Below are positions 21,801-30,432 of a stretch of DNA of 64,000 bases, piece after piece. The DNA is taken from positions 62,001 to 126,000 of the forward strand of contig JASANG010003031.1 in assembly GCA_030248215.1 (NCBI GenBank), given 5' to 3'. The translations under genes and the position numbers were made by a program. Numbering within the stretch: the stretch's first letter is position 1; every line of letters starts with the position of its first letter. The notes below the pieces were generated by a model, which made no database searches, was not told where the DNA came from, and saw only the letters and a program-made list of their open reading frames with translations. Source of the stretch: Enoplolaimus lenunculus (lineage: Eukaryota > Nematoda > Enoplea > Enoplida > Thoracostomopsidae).

Positions 21801-24800
21801 CACGTGAAAAGGTTGTTGAAAATTTGGCCACAAACCTCAAGGCCTCAGTTTATTCATTCGATATAAAATTCATACAAAATTTTAAAAAATATTTAAATTT
21901 GAAAAAAGATTTGACACGGGAATAATTGCACCTGCAAGTTTCGTTTCAAACGCAGGCACATGCAAACAAAACTTTAGTGTTAAGCCAAATTATTACTATA
22001 AGTATTACTAATATTATTATATATTATTAATATTATTATTATTTGTATTATTATTATTAGTATTTATTATTGAACAGTCGGTGCAGTTGATTTTTAGACC
22101 GGGGCACTATCATTTGGTGTATTGTGATCTGGAATGCTAAAAAATGCACAGGCAAACATAATATGTAAATGTGAAACCGAACACAAACATACACAAAATC
22201 CAACTGAGTAATTCTATCTACACGGCAAATTTGTAGAAAATTCTGCATAAAAATGCGAATAATGGCTAGATTGCAAAGACATGAGTCAAGTCTGCCAGTG
22301 ACTTGAGTCGATTTTGAACTTAAGTTATGAATACTGACGACTTAAAAGCTTTAAGATTCAAAATTTCGACCAAATGCACAACTCTCAATGCAGTGGTATA
22401 TTTTATTACGAAGTCGCGATTAACAGACCAAAATTTACAGCTTTCTGGCACCATCTAATTCAATGCTGCCTAACTTAAGTAAAATCTTAACATAAAAGTC
22501 AAAGACGGACTTAAGTCACGACTCTGCAAAACCAGCCAATGTGTATATAAACATCATTACGTATTAGTATGAATAATAATGCATATAAATAAATATAATA
22601 TACACAATTAATTTTAAGATTTCTAGGAAATTTAGTGTAACAGCAATTTCACATTCCAATAATTTTGCCAAGATTTCAAATCCCTCTGGCGGTGTTCATA
22701 CATATATACGTATAAACAAATCTGTAGATTTAGTTGTTATTTTTTTGAAACATTAGCATGTCTTAAATTAGGCAAAATTTGGTTAAAAAATCAACGAAAA
22801 TTGATGAGAAACATTAATAATAAAAAGCAGTGTTTTTCTCAAATTCTCTGTTTCTCATCAGTTTTCGATCTTATGGCCAGAATAATATAAGTTTTGTATT
22901 ATTTCTGTGTAACGAATTATACACTTAATATATAAACATATCCAACGTAAATGCAGTGTTAATGTAATTACACAATTAATAATTTGTTGTACATCAGTTA
23001 TTTTGTACTCACACATGGTACTGGGTATCTTTTAGGCCATCATTGGTTCATAGAGCAATATCTACAACCGCATTAATTTCAAGTAGAAACAAATTAATTT
23101 TCACTTACACACTTTATTTTGGAAATAAATGAACGTTATTTTATTTTAGAAAAAATTTGAACTTATTAAAATATTTATGACAATCCTTAGTTTTTTGCTT
23201 TCACACTTACCTATGGTTTGACCAGCACAATACTTTACTTACACTTCTTGGAAATTGCAAATACAATCTTACACCGCCCTAATAAATTTAAGTAATTTTG
23301 ATAGTGTTGTGGAATTGATTTTTTAAGCAACGAAATAATTTGAAACGTTATGTTGTCAAAACGCAATTACTTCTCCACAAAACAAAATAAAAATTATTTG
23401 AAAAATATCACCGTTACAAACTTTTTCATGCCTACGTATATATTAATAAGCTCTGGGATCACCGACTGTTAAGTCAATCAAACCGTTTCAGGCCTGAATA
23501 TACACGACCACATGCGAGTACAAACATCAGTACACGCATAAATAATTATGACATTACATTAACAGAGCAAACAATTCAAATATCGTTCAGCTTTCGCCGC
23601 GCAAAATGTTATATCTGCAAAATACTAAAAAGTGACCGTAAACTTGCATTTTAGCTTTAAATCAGGGCCAAATTTGGTTTAAGTTTCATCCAATGTGTAT
23701 GGTGACAACCAATACATGTGTATAAACATTCATACTTATTGGTTACTATACACATTGTGCATATGCACTATGTCCTGTATCGCTAATTTTAATAGCCTTG
23801 GCGAAAAAATAAAATTTTTCAAAAATTCAAATTTTAGCATATTTCATACGTCACCACATTTATCCGAAAAATTTTTGTATAAAATGCAGCAATCGTTTTT
23901 AAATTTTAAACTAAAAAATATTGCAATTATTAATTTTAAGTGACGTTTTTCTCAAACTTTCAGAATGCTAAATGCAAGCCACGTAAACCGTATTTTTGCA
24001 TTAAAATATACATTTTGTGCGCCGGAAGCTGGCAAAAATTCGAATGCAAAGCTATATTTAAATCTACAATATTTAATTTATACGTATATATAGATTTTGA
24101 AAATTCTCGAAATAAACCTACATATTGACCATAATAAACATAATTATAGACAGCATAGTTGCAGCGTGAAATTGTATTACAGAAATTCGCAAGAAATTTT
24201 GAAAAATTGTGTATATAATACCAGTATATTATACCGCAACCAAGACCCAATAAACCATTATTTAGTTGCTTTCGGGCCCCAACGTCTACTGCCTCCTTTA
24301 ATAAATTTTAGAAGAAGCCAAAAAAGGATAAGATGATATTTATTTCGCCTCTCCAGAAGGTATTGTCTCAATATTCGGATCACGATTGCTATTTATTTTT
24401 AATACAGTTCCAGCTATTTGTATCGCACACCTATTGCCAGCAAATTTCTGCGGTTTAAATTCCGTATTTAAGAAATATACCCGCCGACAAAATCCTGGAT
24501 CCGCCAGTGAACATACATTTTTTAGTAAATTTTTTGTTGAATTTAGGTGTTATTCCCCCACTTAAATTCGGTCAGCGTGACTCCGACAAGCAACTAAATA
24601 CTGATCATAGAAGTCTGAGGTACGGCAAAATGTGTACACACCATCATTGATGCAGAATAATCTAAAAGTTTGATGTGTTGATTGAACTACGCAACAAATT
24701 TTGTGTATGTGTATGTGTTGGATTCCAATATTTCTTAGTTTGACTGACATATTTTTGATTGTTGTTGTTGTTGTTGTTGTTGTGGTTTTTGTTGTTGCTG

Positions 24801-27718
24801 TTGTTGTTGTTGTTGCCAGTGCCGCCGCTACAACCTCCCTCCCCTGTGTGTCAGGTTATAATTAAAAGTTAAATTTCCCGAACAAAAAGGCATCTTTCAA
24901 AATTTAGTACCAACCAGTTTTAGTCGCTAGAAAACTGCTAATTTTTATTGTTTTTGTCAAAAATTGTGAACAAAAACACATCTTTCAAAATTTAATACGA
25001 ACCAGTTTTATTCGCTCGAAAACTGCTAATTTTTATTATTTTTGTCAAAATTGTAATCTTTTTGTTTGTAAAATTGGAAAAGCCTTTAAATTTGACGGCA
25101 ATGTGAACCTGGCAGCCGGACAATTAACAAAAAATTAACATCTTGTACACTTTCCCCACAGGTTTGGGTTCAGGATTTGAAAAAGGCTTACCTGTGTACC
25201 TAAACCTAATCCTTAACCTTGCCTATGGAGGAAGTGTACAAGAGCCTAAATTCTATATATAAGTTGAATTACACTTGAACCTCTGCTAAATGTTTCATAA
25301 CATCAAAAATGTTTTTCGTTTTATTGCAACAGTTTTCACTGGAAGTATATTGTCGCAACCAATGCACCAATTTAGCCAGATCGCCTATATGAATTGCCAA
25401 AAAAAGCAACTGGCACAGACGTAGCAGCGCCGCCTAATTGGTTTATTTGTTCGCCAATCAAAACTTTTCTAATAACAGCACGTAATTAACCAAGCCGTTC
25501 GAAAAACGCTGAATACGGGGTGACGTCAATAAAAATTCCCTACGAAAGTATTGTCCAACCACTGCCCGATATAATATTCCGTTGTTCGCAAAAATTGACT
25601 AATCCAATTACACCGCAAGCATAGCGTTGATTATTTCCAACCAATCCGAATCCGTTGCAGTAGCGGCTAGCAGCCGCGATAATTGGTGCGGTGGCTTGCC
25701 ATAATGGCGATATTGCTCGATTGGTGCAGTGGCTACGAGCAACGACATATTTGTTTGTATTTGTTTTGAAAGTGCTAAATACATGAAAACGTGGTGTGTG
25801 GTGTTTTGATGAAAGTGCGCACAACAATGGTATCCGTTTATACTGGATAAGTCTTACCAAAGTTGTGCGGTTTCACTAAACCAGTTTCGCAGATCGTTCC
25901 TTGTGTGTAGCCTGATTTCTGAGAACCCTAAAGTAACTTTACCTGAACACGCGCTTCTGTCAATTGAATACGGTTTGCCAAATCTTCCCTGAAATTCAAA
26001 CATTACAGAAATAAAGCGGAAGCCTGGTATAAGACATAAATGCGTGAAATTTCAGGTATATTTATGTAATAGTTGTAACACGGCTTTGCTTTCTTTCGAT
26101 GTAGAAACGTACGCTGCTGCGATGCGTCAAGTGTGCGGCATGAGCCGAACGAAGTGAGGCGAGAGCGTGCACGAGAGCATGGCTATCTTGCTGTGCAAGT
26201 AAATAAAGAACGAATTTAAACACAAGACCACGAGTTATGTATGAGTGCGCTTTGCGAGTTATTGAGTCACCTGTACAACATGGGGCGATGCCCGACTCCA
26301 CTTCACACTTGAACCAAGCATGTTAGCGCGAGTTTCTATATCGGAACGACAATAAGCTGTGCTACAACTGACTTGCACTAAGGTCCCAGAAAAGACAATC
26401 TTGGGTTTCGTGAAAAAAAACTGACTAACTAGCACTACCATGCCGCACGGAGGGGAAGGAGTTGGTCACTCGATAAAATTTAGTAATTTTTTGGAGTTTT
26501 TCATACCAATCTGTTCCAACGTGTATGCTCATACCCATTGCACTCCTGCAAAGAAATTTAAAGTTCAGCTTAGCCCATTGTAAAGCATGACCCTTAGAGT
26601 AAAAGAAATCAGCAAAGGATTAAAACTTGAGTTTATACCTTTAGGGAAAGCTTTACTGGATGTCTTAGGGGAATTTTACTTGATCCCAGCTTGTTACGGG
26701 CCTGAACTATCATTAAAAAACTGTGGAGGCTGAAAAAACTTGCACGTGATGTGTTAAACCTGTGTAGGTTATATTTTAATGTTATGTTATATTTGTTTGT
26801 CGTTTTCATTCGTATGCAGCCATGCTGTGCGGTATAGGCGTTGGGAACATTTGAGATACACGTTTAGTTTTTTTACCTCGTAAACACATCCGGATAGTGT
26901 GTTTTGGCAAAAATTTGTTCAAGTTCTTCAAGCTGATACGGTGCAAATGTTGTTCGATATCGGCGTTGTTTACGTTTGTGAGAATTGACCTAAAAACTTA
27001 TATTTTTATTTGCCGCAATAGAAAACAAAGCTTGACTAAGTTTTTCTAAGTTGACAAAAAAACTTCTTTGGGCGATCACTGTAACAGATAACATGATTTC
27101 TCATTTATGCACTTCGAAATACAAAACTATTTTTAATATTTTATACCGTAAAGATAGATTTCTTTGAAGCGAGATTATTTTGTGTTTTGAAACTTCTTAG
27201 TTCATGAAGCGTGCTTTGTAACAATTTAGATACTGTAAACGGCAGTGTTTCAGCGTGAAATTAAATCTCAGATGAAATAGAAAATATTCATGCAAGAAAA
27301 AGTTCACTACCTCGTGATCGTCAATTGAGCCGCTCAAATTGAGATCAACGCAACTGCCGTTACCATCCGTAGCGGTGTCAGTGCTCGAAAACGTCGAATC
27401 GTTAATATTTGAAATTGAATTAAAGTTCGGTTGAATAATCGTGGAAACTGAACTGAGTCCGTTAGGATTTAATGACATTGACAAATGAGATATACCAACA
27501 TTGTCATCATCTGTATCCGGTCCGGATCCTACATTATTATTACTATTTTTGTTGTTATTGTTGCAGCTGTTATTGTTTTTATAATTATTATTGCTGTTGT
27601 TGTTATTTTGGACGCGAAGACTTTGATGTTTCACATGGTCATGGCCGTGTTGCCATTGATTCAAGCTACTTCGAAAGTGTTCTGCCCGCTGTAGTGAAGA
27701 CGATACCTTCGATTGCAT
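10237..27718 (-). CDS. ARX: Aristaless-related paired-class homeodomain transcription factor
   Basis: Coding exons, 5' to 3' on the minus strand, are 27311-27718, 26877-26989, 25943-25988 and 10237-12828. Borders are AG/GT and phases join into one frame of 1052 residues if translation starts at 27718. The homeodomain is residues 144-203, from QRRYRTTF to [13 protein letters not shown], with Arg5, Phe8, Leu16, Phe20, Trp48, Phe49, Gln50, Asn51 and Arg53 all present. [22 protein letters not shown] and TEARVQVWFQNRR point to the aristaless/Arx group, which represses or activates genes in neural and epidermal development. Gln50 predicts binding to TAAT-N3-ATTA dimer sites. Introns fall at homeodomain residues 31 and 46/47; the 46-bp exon between them matches my recollection of the small ARX exon. 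Outside the homeodomain it is low complexity, with long Asn, Ser and Ala runs. It is about twice the length of mammalian ARX. There is no convincing octapeptide or OAR domain. Arx is preferred over Alx or Phox2, with moderate certainty. Confidence 0.85.
10384..10495. repeat. AAC/AAT trinucleotide tract coding poly-asparagine
   Basis: On the plus strand a run of TTA, TTG and GTT units; on the coding strand AAT/AAC codons for about 35 Asn with a few Lys, Ser, Gly and Leu. The mixture of AAC and AAT codons suggests an old tract or one kept at the protein level. Plus-strand open frames here (poly-Leu) are shadows. Confidence 0.85.
12829..13456. other. Start of the 13.1 kb Arx-like intron; no feature
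   Basis: Intronic sequence just upstream of the terminal exon on the coding strand. Short open frames at 12705-13184 have no recognisable content. Confidence 0.45.
13459..13960. mobile_element. AGAGTATGCAAC-family element, split by a nested insertion
   Basis: The left end AGAGTATGCAAG and right end CAGTTGCATACTCCTG match the intact 278-bp copy at 51431-51708, as does the internal ACGCGTTGCATTTT. The 209-bp element at 13541-13749 interrupts it. The family's other full copy is TA-flanked; here the left flank is TA but the right is TC. Confidence 0.65.
13541..13749. mobile_element. TTAGGC-bearing short hAT-type element with 8-bp target duplication
   Basis: The ends GGCTCATGTATAGAACAGG and CCTGTTCTATATTTGCC are inverse repeats, and ACCGCAGT stands on both sides (13533-13540 and 13750-13757). 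An 8-bp duplication points to a hAT-type (or P-type) transposase. The interior holds about ten degenerate TTAGGC hexamers interrupted by other bases. Related copies are at 19591-19801, 40824-40978 and 53335-53505, with fragments elsewhere. Confidence 0.8.
14228..14693. mobile_element. TTAA-flanked short element with GCAGCTGC palindromes, full copy
   Basis: Ends AGCCCCATTCACACGTG and CACGTGTGAATAGGGT are inverse repeats and TTAA stands on both sides (14224-14227 and 14694-14697), suggesting mobilisation by a piggyBac-type enzyme. Subterminal words such as TGCAAGTTTTTGCAG, GCAGCTGCAAGT and AACTTGCA recur in both orientations. A second copy is at 56254-56537 and a fragment at 842-1020. It is non-coding. 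Confidence 0.7.
14694..15563. other. Intronic sequence upstream of the piggyBac relic
   Basis: No gene seen. CCAATTGGCAG near 15289 repeats a word found in the inverted repeats bounding the piggyBac relic, so the relic's 5' part may reach into this stretch. The open frame at 14849-15085 has no recognisable content. Confidence 0.35.
15722..17702 (+). pseudogene. piggyBac (PGBD-type) transposase, disrupted
   Basis: The main frame runs 15722-17365; Met at 15809 is as good a start as 15722, because CATTTCAG just before GAACGG resembles an acceptor. The N-terminus is acidic Asp/Ser/Glu, as usual in this family. The RNase-H-like core keeps its three aspartates: in [12 protein letters not shown] (residue 258), VYADNYFSS (335) and MGGVDLLG (453). 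A direct 125-bp duplication at 17154-17403 shifts the frame; a further shift occurs at about 17403 before a Pro/Arg linker. The cysteine-rich C-terminal domain ([18 protein letters not shown]) is still readable to TGA at 17697-17699. Most of the protein is undamaged, so the relic is not old. The transposase would act on its own ends at TTAA sites. Confidence 0.88.
17154..17403. repeat. Direct tandem duplication of 125 bp inside the transposase gene
   Basis: GGGTTTTCCACGCAGCCATG occurs at 17154 and again at 17279, and the following sequence to AGCTGAAAGTCTC is identical as far as I can see. Because 125 is not a multiple of three, the second copy moves the reading frame. Identity of the copies implies a recent event. 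Confidence 0.9.
18063..18914. other. Intronic sequence, no gene
   Basis: A small hairpin, CCAAGAGTGTGAAACTCTTGG, lies near 18323. CAGGGCCCAGATTTTGGCC near 18594 resembles a hAT terminus but no partner was found. Confidence 0.35.
18915..19174. mobile_element. GGTTGGGTTGCAGA-family short element, copy 1
   Basis: The left end GGTTGGGTTGCAGAAACATG and right end CATGCCTCTGCAACCCAGCC are inverse repeats of about 29 bp, including TGACTTAAGT. GACTTAAGTC words recur inside in both orientations. A related copy is at 22264-22537. No clear target duplication. Confidence 0.75.
19591..19801. mobile_element. TTAGGC-bearing short element, copy 2
   Basis: The left end GACCCATGCAAAGATCTGG and right end CCTTGTTCCTTACATTGACC are the family's inverse ends. 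Between them are TGCAATACAGTAAACG and a degenerate TTAGGC array. No clean target duplication remains; the right flank was involved in a later tandem duplication (19754-19891). Confidence 0.75.
19754..19891. repeat. Tandem duplication of 69 bp at a transposon end
   Basis: TAGGAATATGCTTGTATTAC begins at 19754 and again at 19823. Each unit holds the element's right end plus about 21 bp of flanking DNA (CGTATCTATTAACTCTTGAA). The units look identical, so the duplication is recent and postdates the insertion. Confidence 0.85.
20185..20605. mobile_element. hAT-type short element with CAGGGTTC ends
   Basis: The left end CAGGGTTCCACCAGGAA and right end TTCCGGTTGAACCCTG are inverse repeats. Flanks ATATAGTC and ATATATAC agree at 6 of 8 positions, consistent with an aged 8-bp target duplication. 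GGAACAGGAACAGGAAT tracts lie near both ends. It resembles the better preserved element at 58461-58797. Confidence 0.7.
20606..22263. other. Intronic sequence with repeat fragments and an ATT microsatellite
   Basis: GATCGAAACGAGCAAGAAGC near 21550 belongs to a dispersed GCGAGCGAAGCGAGC-like motif. CACCATTTTTTGCAGTG near 21771 matches an end of the foldback element at 6467. A TTA/ATT-rich microsatellite lies at about 21987-22071. No exon is supported among the short open frames here. Confidence 0.4.
22264..22537. mobile_element. GGTTGGGTTGCAGA-family short element, copy 2
   Basis: The left end GGCTAGATTGCAAAGACATG pairs with the right end CACGACTCTGCAAAACCAGC; the interior shares GACTTAAGT and GACTTGAGTC words with copy 1 at 18915-19174. 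More diverged than copy 1. Confidence 0.65.
22538..24317. other. Intronic sequence, no feature recognised
   Basis: Very AT-rich; open frames at 23695-24336 are short and compositionally simple. Confidence 0.4.
24318..24480. mobile_element. 5' remnant of a CTGTAGTG-family element
   Basis: GGATAAGATG, ATATTTATTTCGCCT and CCAGAAGGTA follow in the same order as in the first 150 bp of the element at 8479-8920. Neither end survives intact. AAATCCTGGATCCGCCAGTG at about 24491 is the end of another dispersed repeat, seen also near 34459 and 53929. Confidence 0.55.
24757..24816. repeat. TTG microsatellite
   Basis: Nearly pure GTT/TTG units interrupted by GTGGTTTTTG and a GCTG. Intronic, not coding. 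Confidence 0.9.
24880..25055. repeat. Two diverged 88-bp tandem units
   Basis: GAACAAAAA, CATCTTTCAAAATTTA and AAAACTGCTAATTTTTATT occur at 88-bp spacing in two adjacent units that differ at several positions. An older duplication than those at 17154 and 19754. Confidence 0.8.
25142..25242. mobile_element. Short TIR element with CTTGTACACTT ends
   Basis: CTTGTACACTTTCC at the left pairs with GGAAGTGTACAAG at the right, 101 bp apart. The interior has AGGCTTACCTG and CCTTAACCTTGCC. Related sequence is at 63414-63535, and a right-end-like GTGTACAAGAGCC is near 46406. Confidence 0.6.
25380..25760. promoter_or_regulatory. Candidate intronic enhancer with homeodomain sites
   Basis: This stretch, next to the 46-bp homeodomain exon, is less AT-biased than its surroundings and free of recognisable repeat ends. 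It contains CTAATTGG near 25433, GTAATTAACC near 25483, GATAATTGG near 25679 and TAATCCAATTA at 25600-25610. The last is an exact TAAT-N3-ATTA palindromic site of the kind bound by paired-class Gln50 homeodomain dimers, so autoregulation is conceivable. The minus-strand open frame at 25540-25860 has no family resemblance. The enhancer role is inference from motifs only. Confidence 0.35.
25943..25988 (-). CDS. ARX: Arx-like gene, 46-bp homeodomain micro-exon
   Basis: The acceptor is GAATTTCAG/GGAAG and the donor GTTCAG/GTAAAG. It encodes [15 protein letters not shown], completing helix 2 and starting helix 3, with introns at residue 31 and between 46 and 47. The 46/47 intron is a classic paired-class position. 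Confidence 0.92.
25989..26876. other. Second homeobox intron (888 bp)
   Basis: Intron between the two homeodomain exons. GAGCCGAACGAAGTGAGGCG near 26140 resembles the dispersed GCGAGCGAAGCGAGC motif. No other exon is seen; minus-strand open frames at 26062-26441 are not supported. Confidence 0.5.
26877..26989 (-). CDS. ARX: Arx-like gene, homeodomain exon 1
   Basis: 113 bp; acceptor TTTTTAG/GTC in phase 0, donor ACGAG/GTAAAA after two bases of the Arg31 codon. It encodes VNSHKRK, then [20 protein letters not shown] and [10 protein letters not shown], that is the N-terminal arm, helix 1 and most of helix 2. Unusual residues for an Arx are Ala9-Pro10 and Gln18-Ile19. Confidence 0.92.
27311..27718 (-). 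CDS. ARX: Arx-like gene, N-terminal exon
   Basis: Encodes up to 136 residues before the homeodomain exon. Residues about 40-63 are Asn-rich, then an acidic, Ser/Asn-rich region ends in SGSIDDHE. The donor is CACGAG/GTAGTG in phase 0. The ATG at 27716-27718 is directly preceded by an in-frame TGA, so either this is the start codon or the exon begins a little downstream; CTTCACTACAG at about 27689 looks like an acceptor and is also in phase 0. A first exon further upstream cannot be excluded. Confidence 0.7.
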
Positions 27719-30432
27719 TCAAGTCATCGCTGGCCGTGAAGATTGCGGTAATCTTCAATCGAAAAAATTGAAATTTTAAAATTTAAATAATTTAAAAAAG
27801 TTTCGTCTCAAACGAACCTTTGGCGTATTCCGCTGGGTTGGTTGTTTGCCTTGCTATATGTCGGTGTAAGTTAGATAGCAGAGTTTGAATAGCTTCTGCT
27901 ATAAGGGATTGGAAATTATAGTCGAATAAAGTTGAAGTAGACTATAATTATAACTCAACGTTAATACAAAGCGATTTAAATATGAAAATATTCTAAAAAT
28001 TCAAATGTGTAATTTTTATAATATTTAAGATGTATTCAAAATGAAGAAATTTTCTGTCAGCAGTGAAGGAAAAGATTTTCTGGTGTAGTGCAGTTAAAGC
28101 TTACAACGAATGGAACGAGAATCGAGCATAAATTCAAACGCATGAAACATTTCTCGTCAATCAAAAGTCAAATCGCTAGTAAAGCGAGCATGAAGCCAGA
28201 TGCAAGTTTTGTTCTAATTTCCAATACAAAACGTTAATTATGTTGCAGACTAATGAAGAGATATATCTCATGATCACAGCACTCTTCTTTAAACAACGGC
28301 AGACGCGGTGGGGGGAAAGAGAGCGCCGCCGCACCGTTTTATTTTTGCCGTTATAATCAAATGACGTGCGTAAGAATGTGAGACATGCTTGTCTATTAAG
28401 TGCAAAAGGTTCTAATACATTACGCTGTATTGTATGCTTGACGGCAGCAAAAGTGTCGACAAATTAAGACCTTGACTTTCAGCCAGGGTTGTTTTTTCCG
28501 GAAAAAAATGAAAAATTCATTCTTTGAGTGAATTCTACACATTAGTATTGCATTGTATCTACGCTCAAAGGTAATGATATAACTCAATACAAAATATAAA
28601 GGCTACAACATGCTGTAACCGAATATCTATTTCCGTGTTTCGTTTCCGTTATAGAAATGACGGAAATTATGTTATTTTTACGTAAAAAAATTAGTTATAA
28701 ATCACGCATATTTCTCGCAATTTGTTGGTATATACAAATAAGCTGCAATTGTTCGAAATGAAATAAGAATTACGAAATTCATAAAAGATTTTTAAAAATT
28801 TCGATGCATCCGCTATTTTTTTGAATTTTTGAAAGACCAGGGTGAATTTATCAAGCCGCGACTAAGTTGGCAAAAAATTAAAACATTTTTGAAACCTTTA
28901 TACTTCAATATCCGTTTTCCGTTTTCGTTTCCGTTATTTGGATCACTATCCGTTACCGTTCCAAAAACCAAACTCCGGAGCTCCCTAGACGGCGGAAAAT
29001 CAATGACTTTTGATGCTTAGATTTGAGGTTGATCGAGCACATTCGACTCAAATTGGCTCAGAAATCAACCTTTCGCGAAATTTTTAAAGCTCATCGTTTT
29101 GTTGAAACTCAGCGAATGGGCCGGACCGAATTGTCCGTTGCGCAAAAAGAGCACCAGTTGAAGTAGTTTTCGCGAGCGAAGCGAGCACGAAGCTAATCAT
29201 ACAATTATCTTTAATACATTAGACAGCTTCAACTTGAAAAGAGTAGGTGAAATTGAATACACCAATGCTATATGTCTGGGTGGTCGAGGGTTAAAATATG
29301 TACCAGGTTTTGCTCGGCTCAAGAAGGTCCTTGCAATTAGTAGACTCTCCCGTAAATAAGAGCCTACCCTCTAATAGATTAAAATATATAGGTTGGTTTT
29401 GTGCTTTACATATACGTATAGTGAGTTAAGTTCGAGAAACAAGCGATCAAAAGCCAAATTGGTTATCGGAATATTAAAACTGCAATTTTGTCGCCATACA
29501 CTGCTGGTATAAAATTCATATGAACAATTTTTCTACGTGAAAGGTTTCCAAGTAAAATCTGGCCACATTGCACAAACTATTTTACTTTTTAATCAGGTAA
29601 AACACCCCTTTGAATTTGTTTCAGAAGAGACAACAGTTAATACGAATTCGGACAGTTAGGTTCTTGATGGTTTGTCAGATTACTTCCAACGACAGTACTG
29701 GTCAAGTTACTATTTTTAATAGCAATTTTAAACTTATCACATGTTGCAACCACTGCAGAGCAATTTTTTCTAGTTTCAAGAGCTTTATCAAGTGGTTGCT
29801 TAATCCACTAATCTAAACTATGTGAAAATGAGAAGTCAGGTTAACCTTGGGGTAAACCAACCGTTTTGGTGAAACCATCGGTACTTGAGATCCTCGATTC
29901 ATATATGAACCCTATCGTATATTCGTAGGACAACTTAAGCAGTACAAAAGCATCTAAAGAGTAATTAAGCTTCCTAACGTAGAAAAATATTTTATTGAAA
30001 AAATTTGCATAAACTGATTAGTATAAATAAAACTTTAACACCCATTGCTGCTTTGATTTTACTTGCTAGCAGATTAATAGTGCTTTAGTTCCGGCAAAAC
30101 AGAACCTTCTGAAAGCCTAAATATTGTTGTTAAGTCGTCATAACATTTTTGTTAAGAAGCAAAAATGCTAATAAACATAAATTGATATTTCGACTTAATT
30201 ATCTTAAACTATAACTACGTATCCTAGCTAAAACACATTTAATCGCCACGTAAAGGACCTTAAAGCAACTTGCAACCCTAGGTCAATAGACATTAATCAG
30301 CTTAACTTTCGTACGGTGAACAAATTATCATAATATGATATTTGCCTCAATCTTCACTATTAAACAATCCAATTTTAAACAGCAGCTAAGCTGCAACTTA
30401 TAATCCTGTAAAGAAAGGTTTTCGTAAAATTA
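27719..30432. other. 5' flank of the Arx-like gene
   Basis: Possible promoter and 5' untranslated region; no transcription start can be fixed. GCTAGTAAAGCGAGCATGAAG near 28182 and TTCGCGAGCGAAGCGAGCAC near 29170 are copies of a dispersed motif. CAGGGTTGTTTTTTCCGG near 28484 looks like a hAT left end followed by CCGTTTCCG-type words, but no matching right end with duplication was found. Confidence 0.4.

Noticed and set aside
25540-25860. Minus-strand frame of 106 codons in the Arx-like intron
   Set aside because: No family resemblance; in an unspliced position between two proven exon borders.
28484-28990. hAT-type short element starting CAGGGTTG
   Set aside because: No matching right end and no 8-bp duplication could be found.
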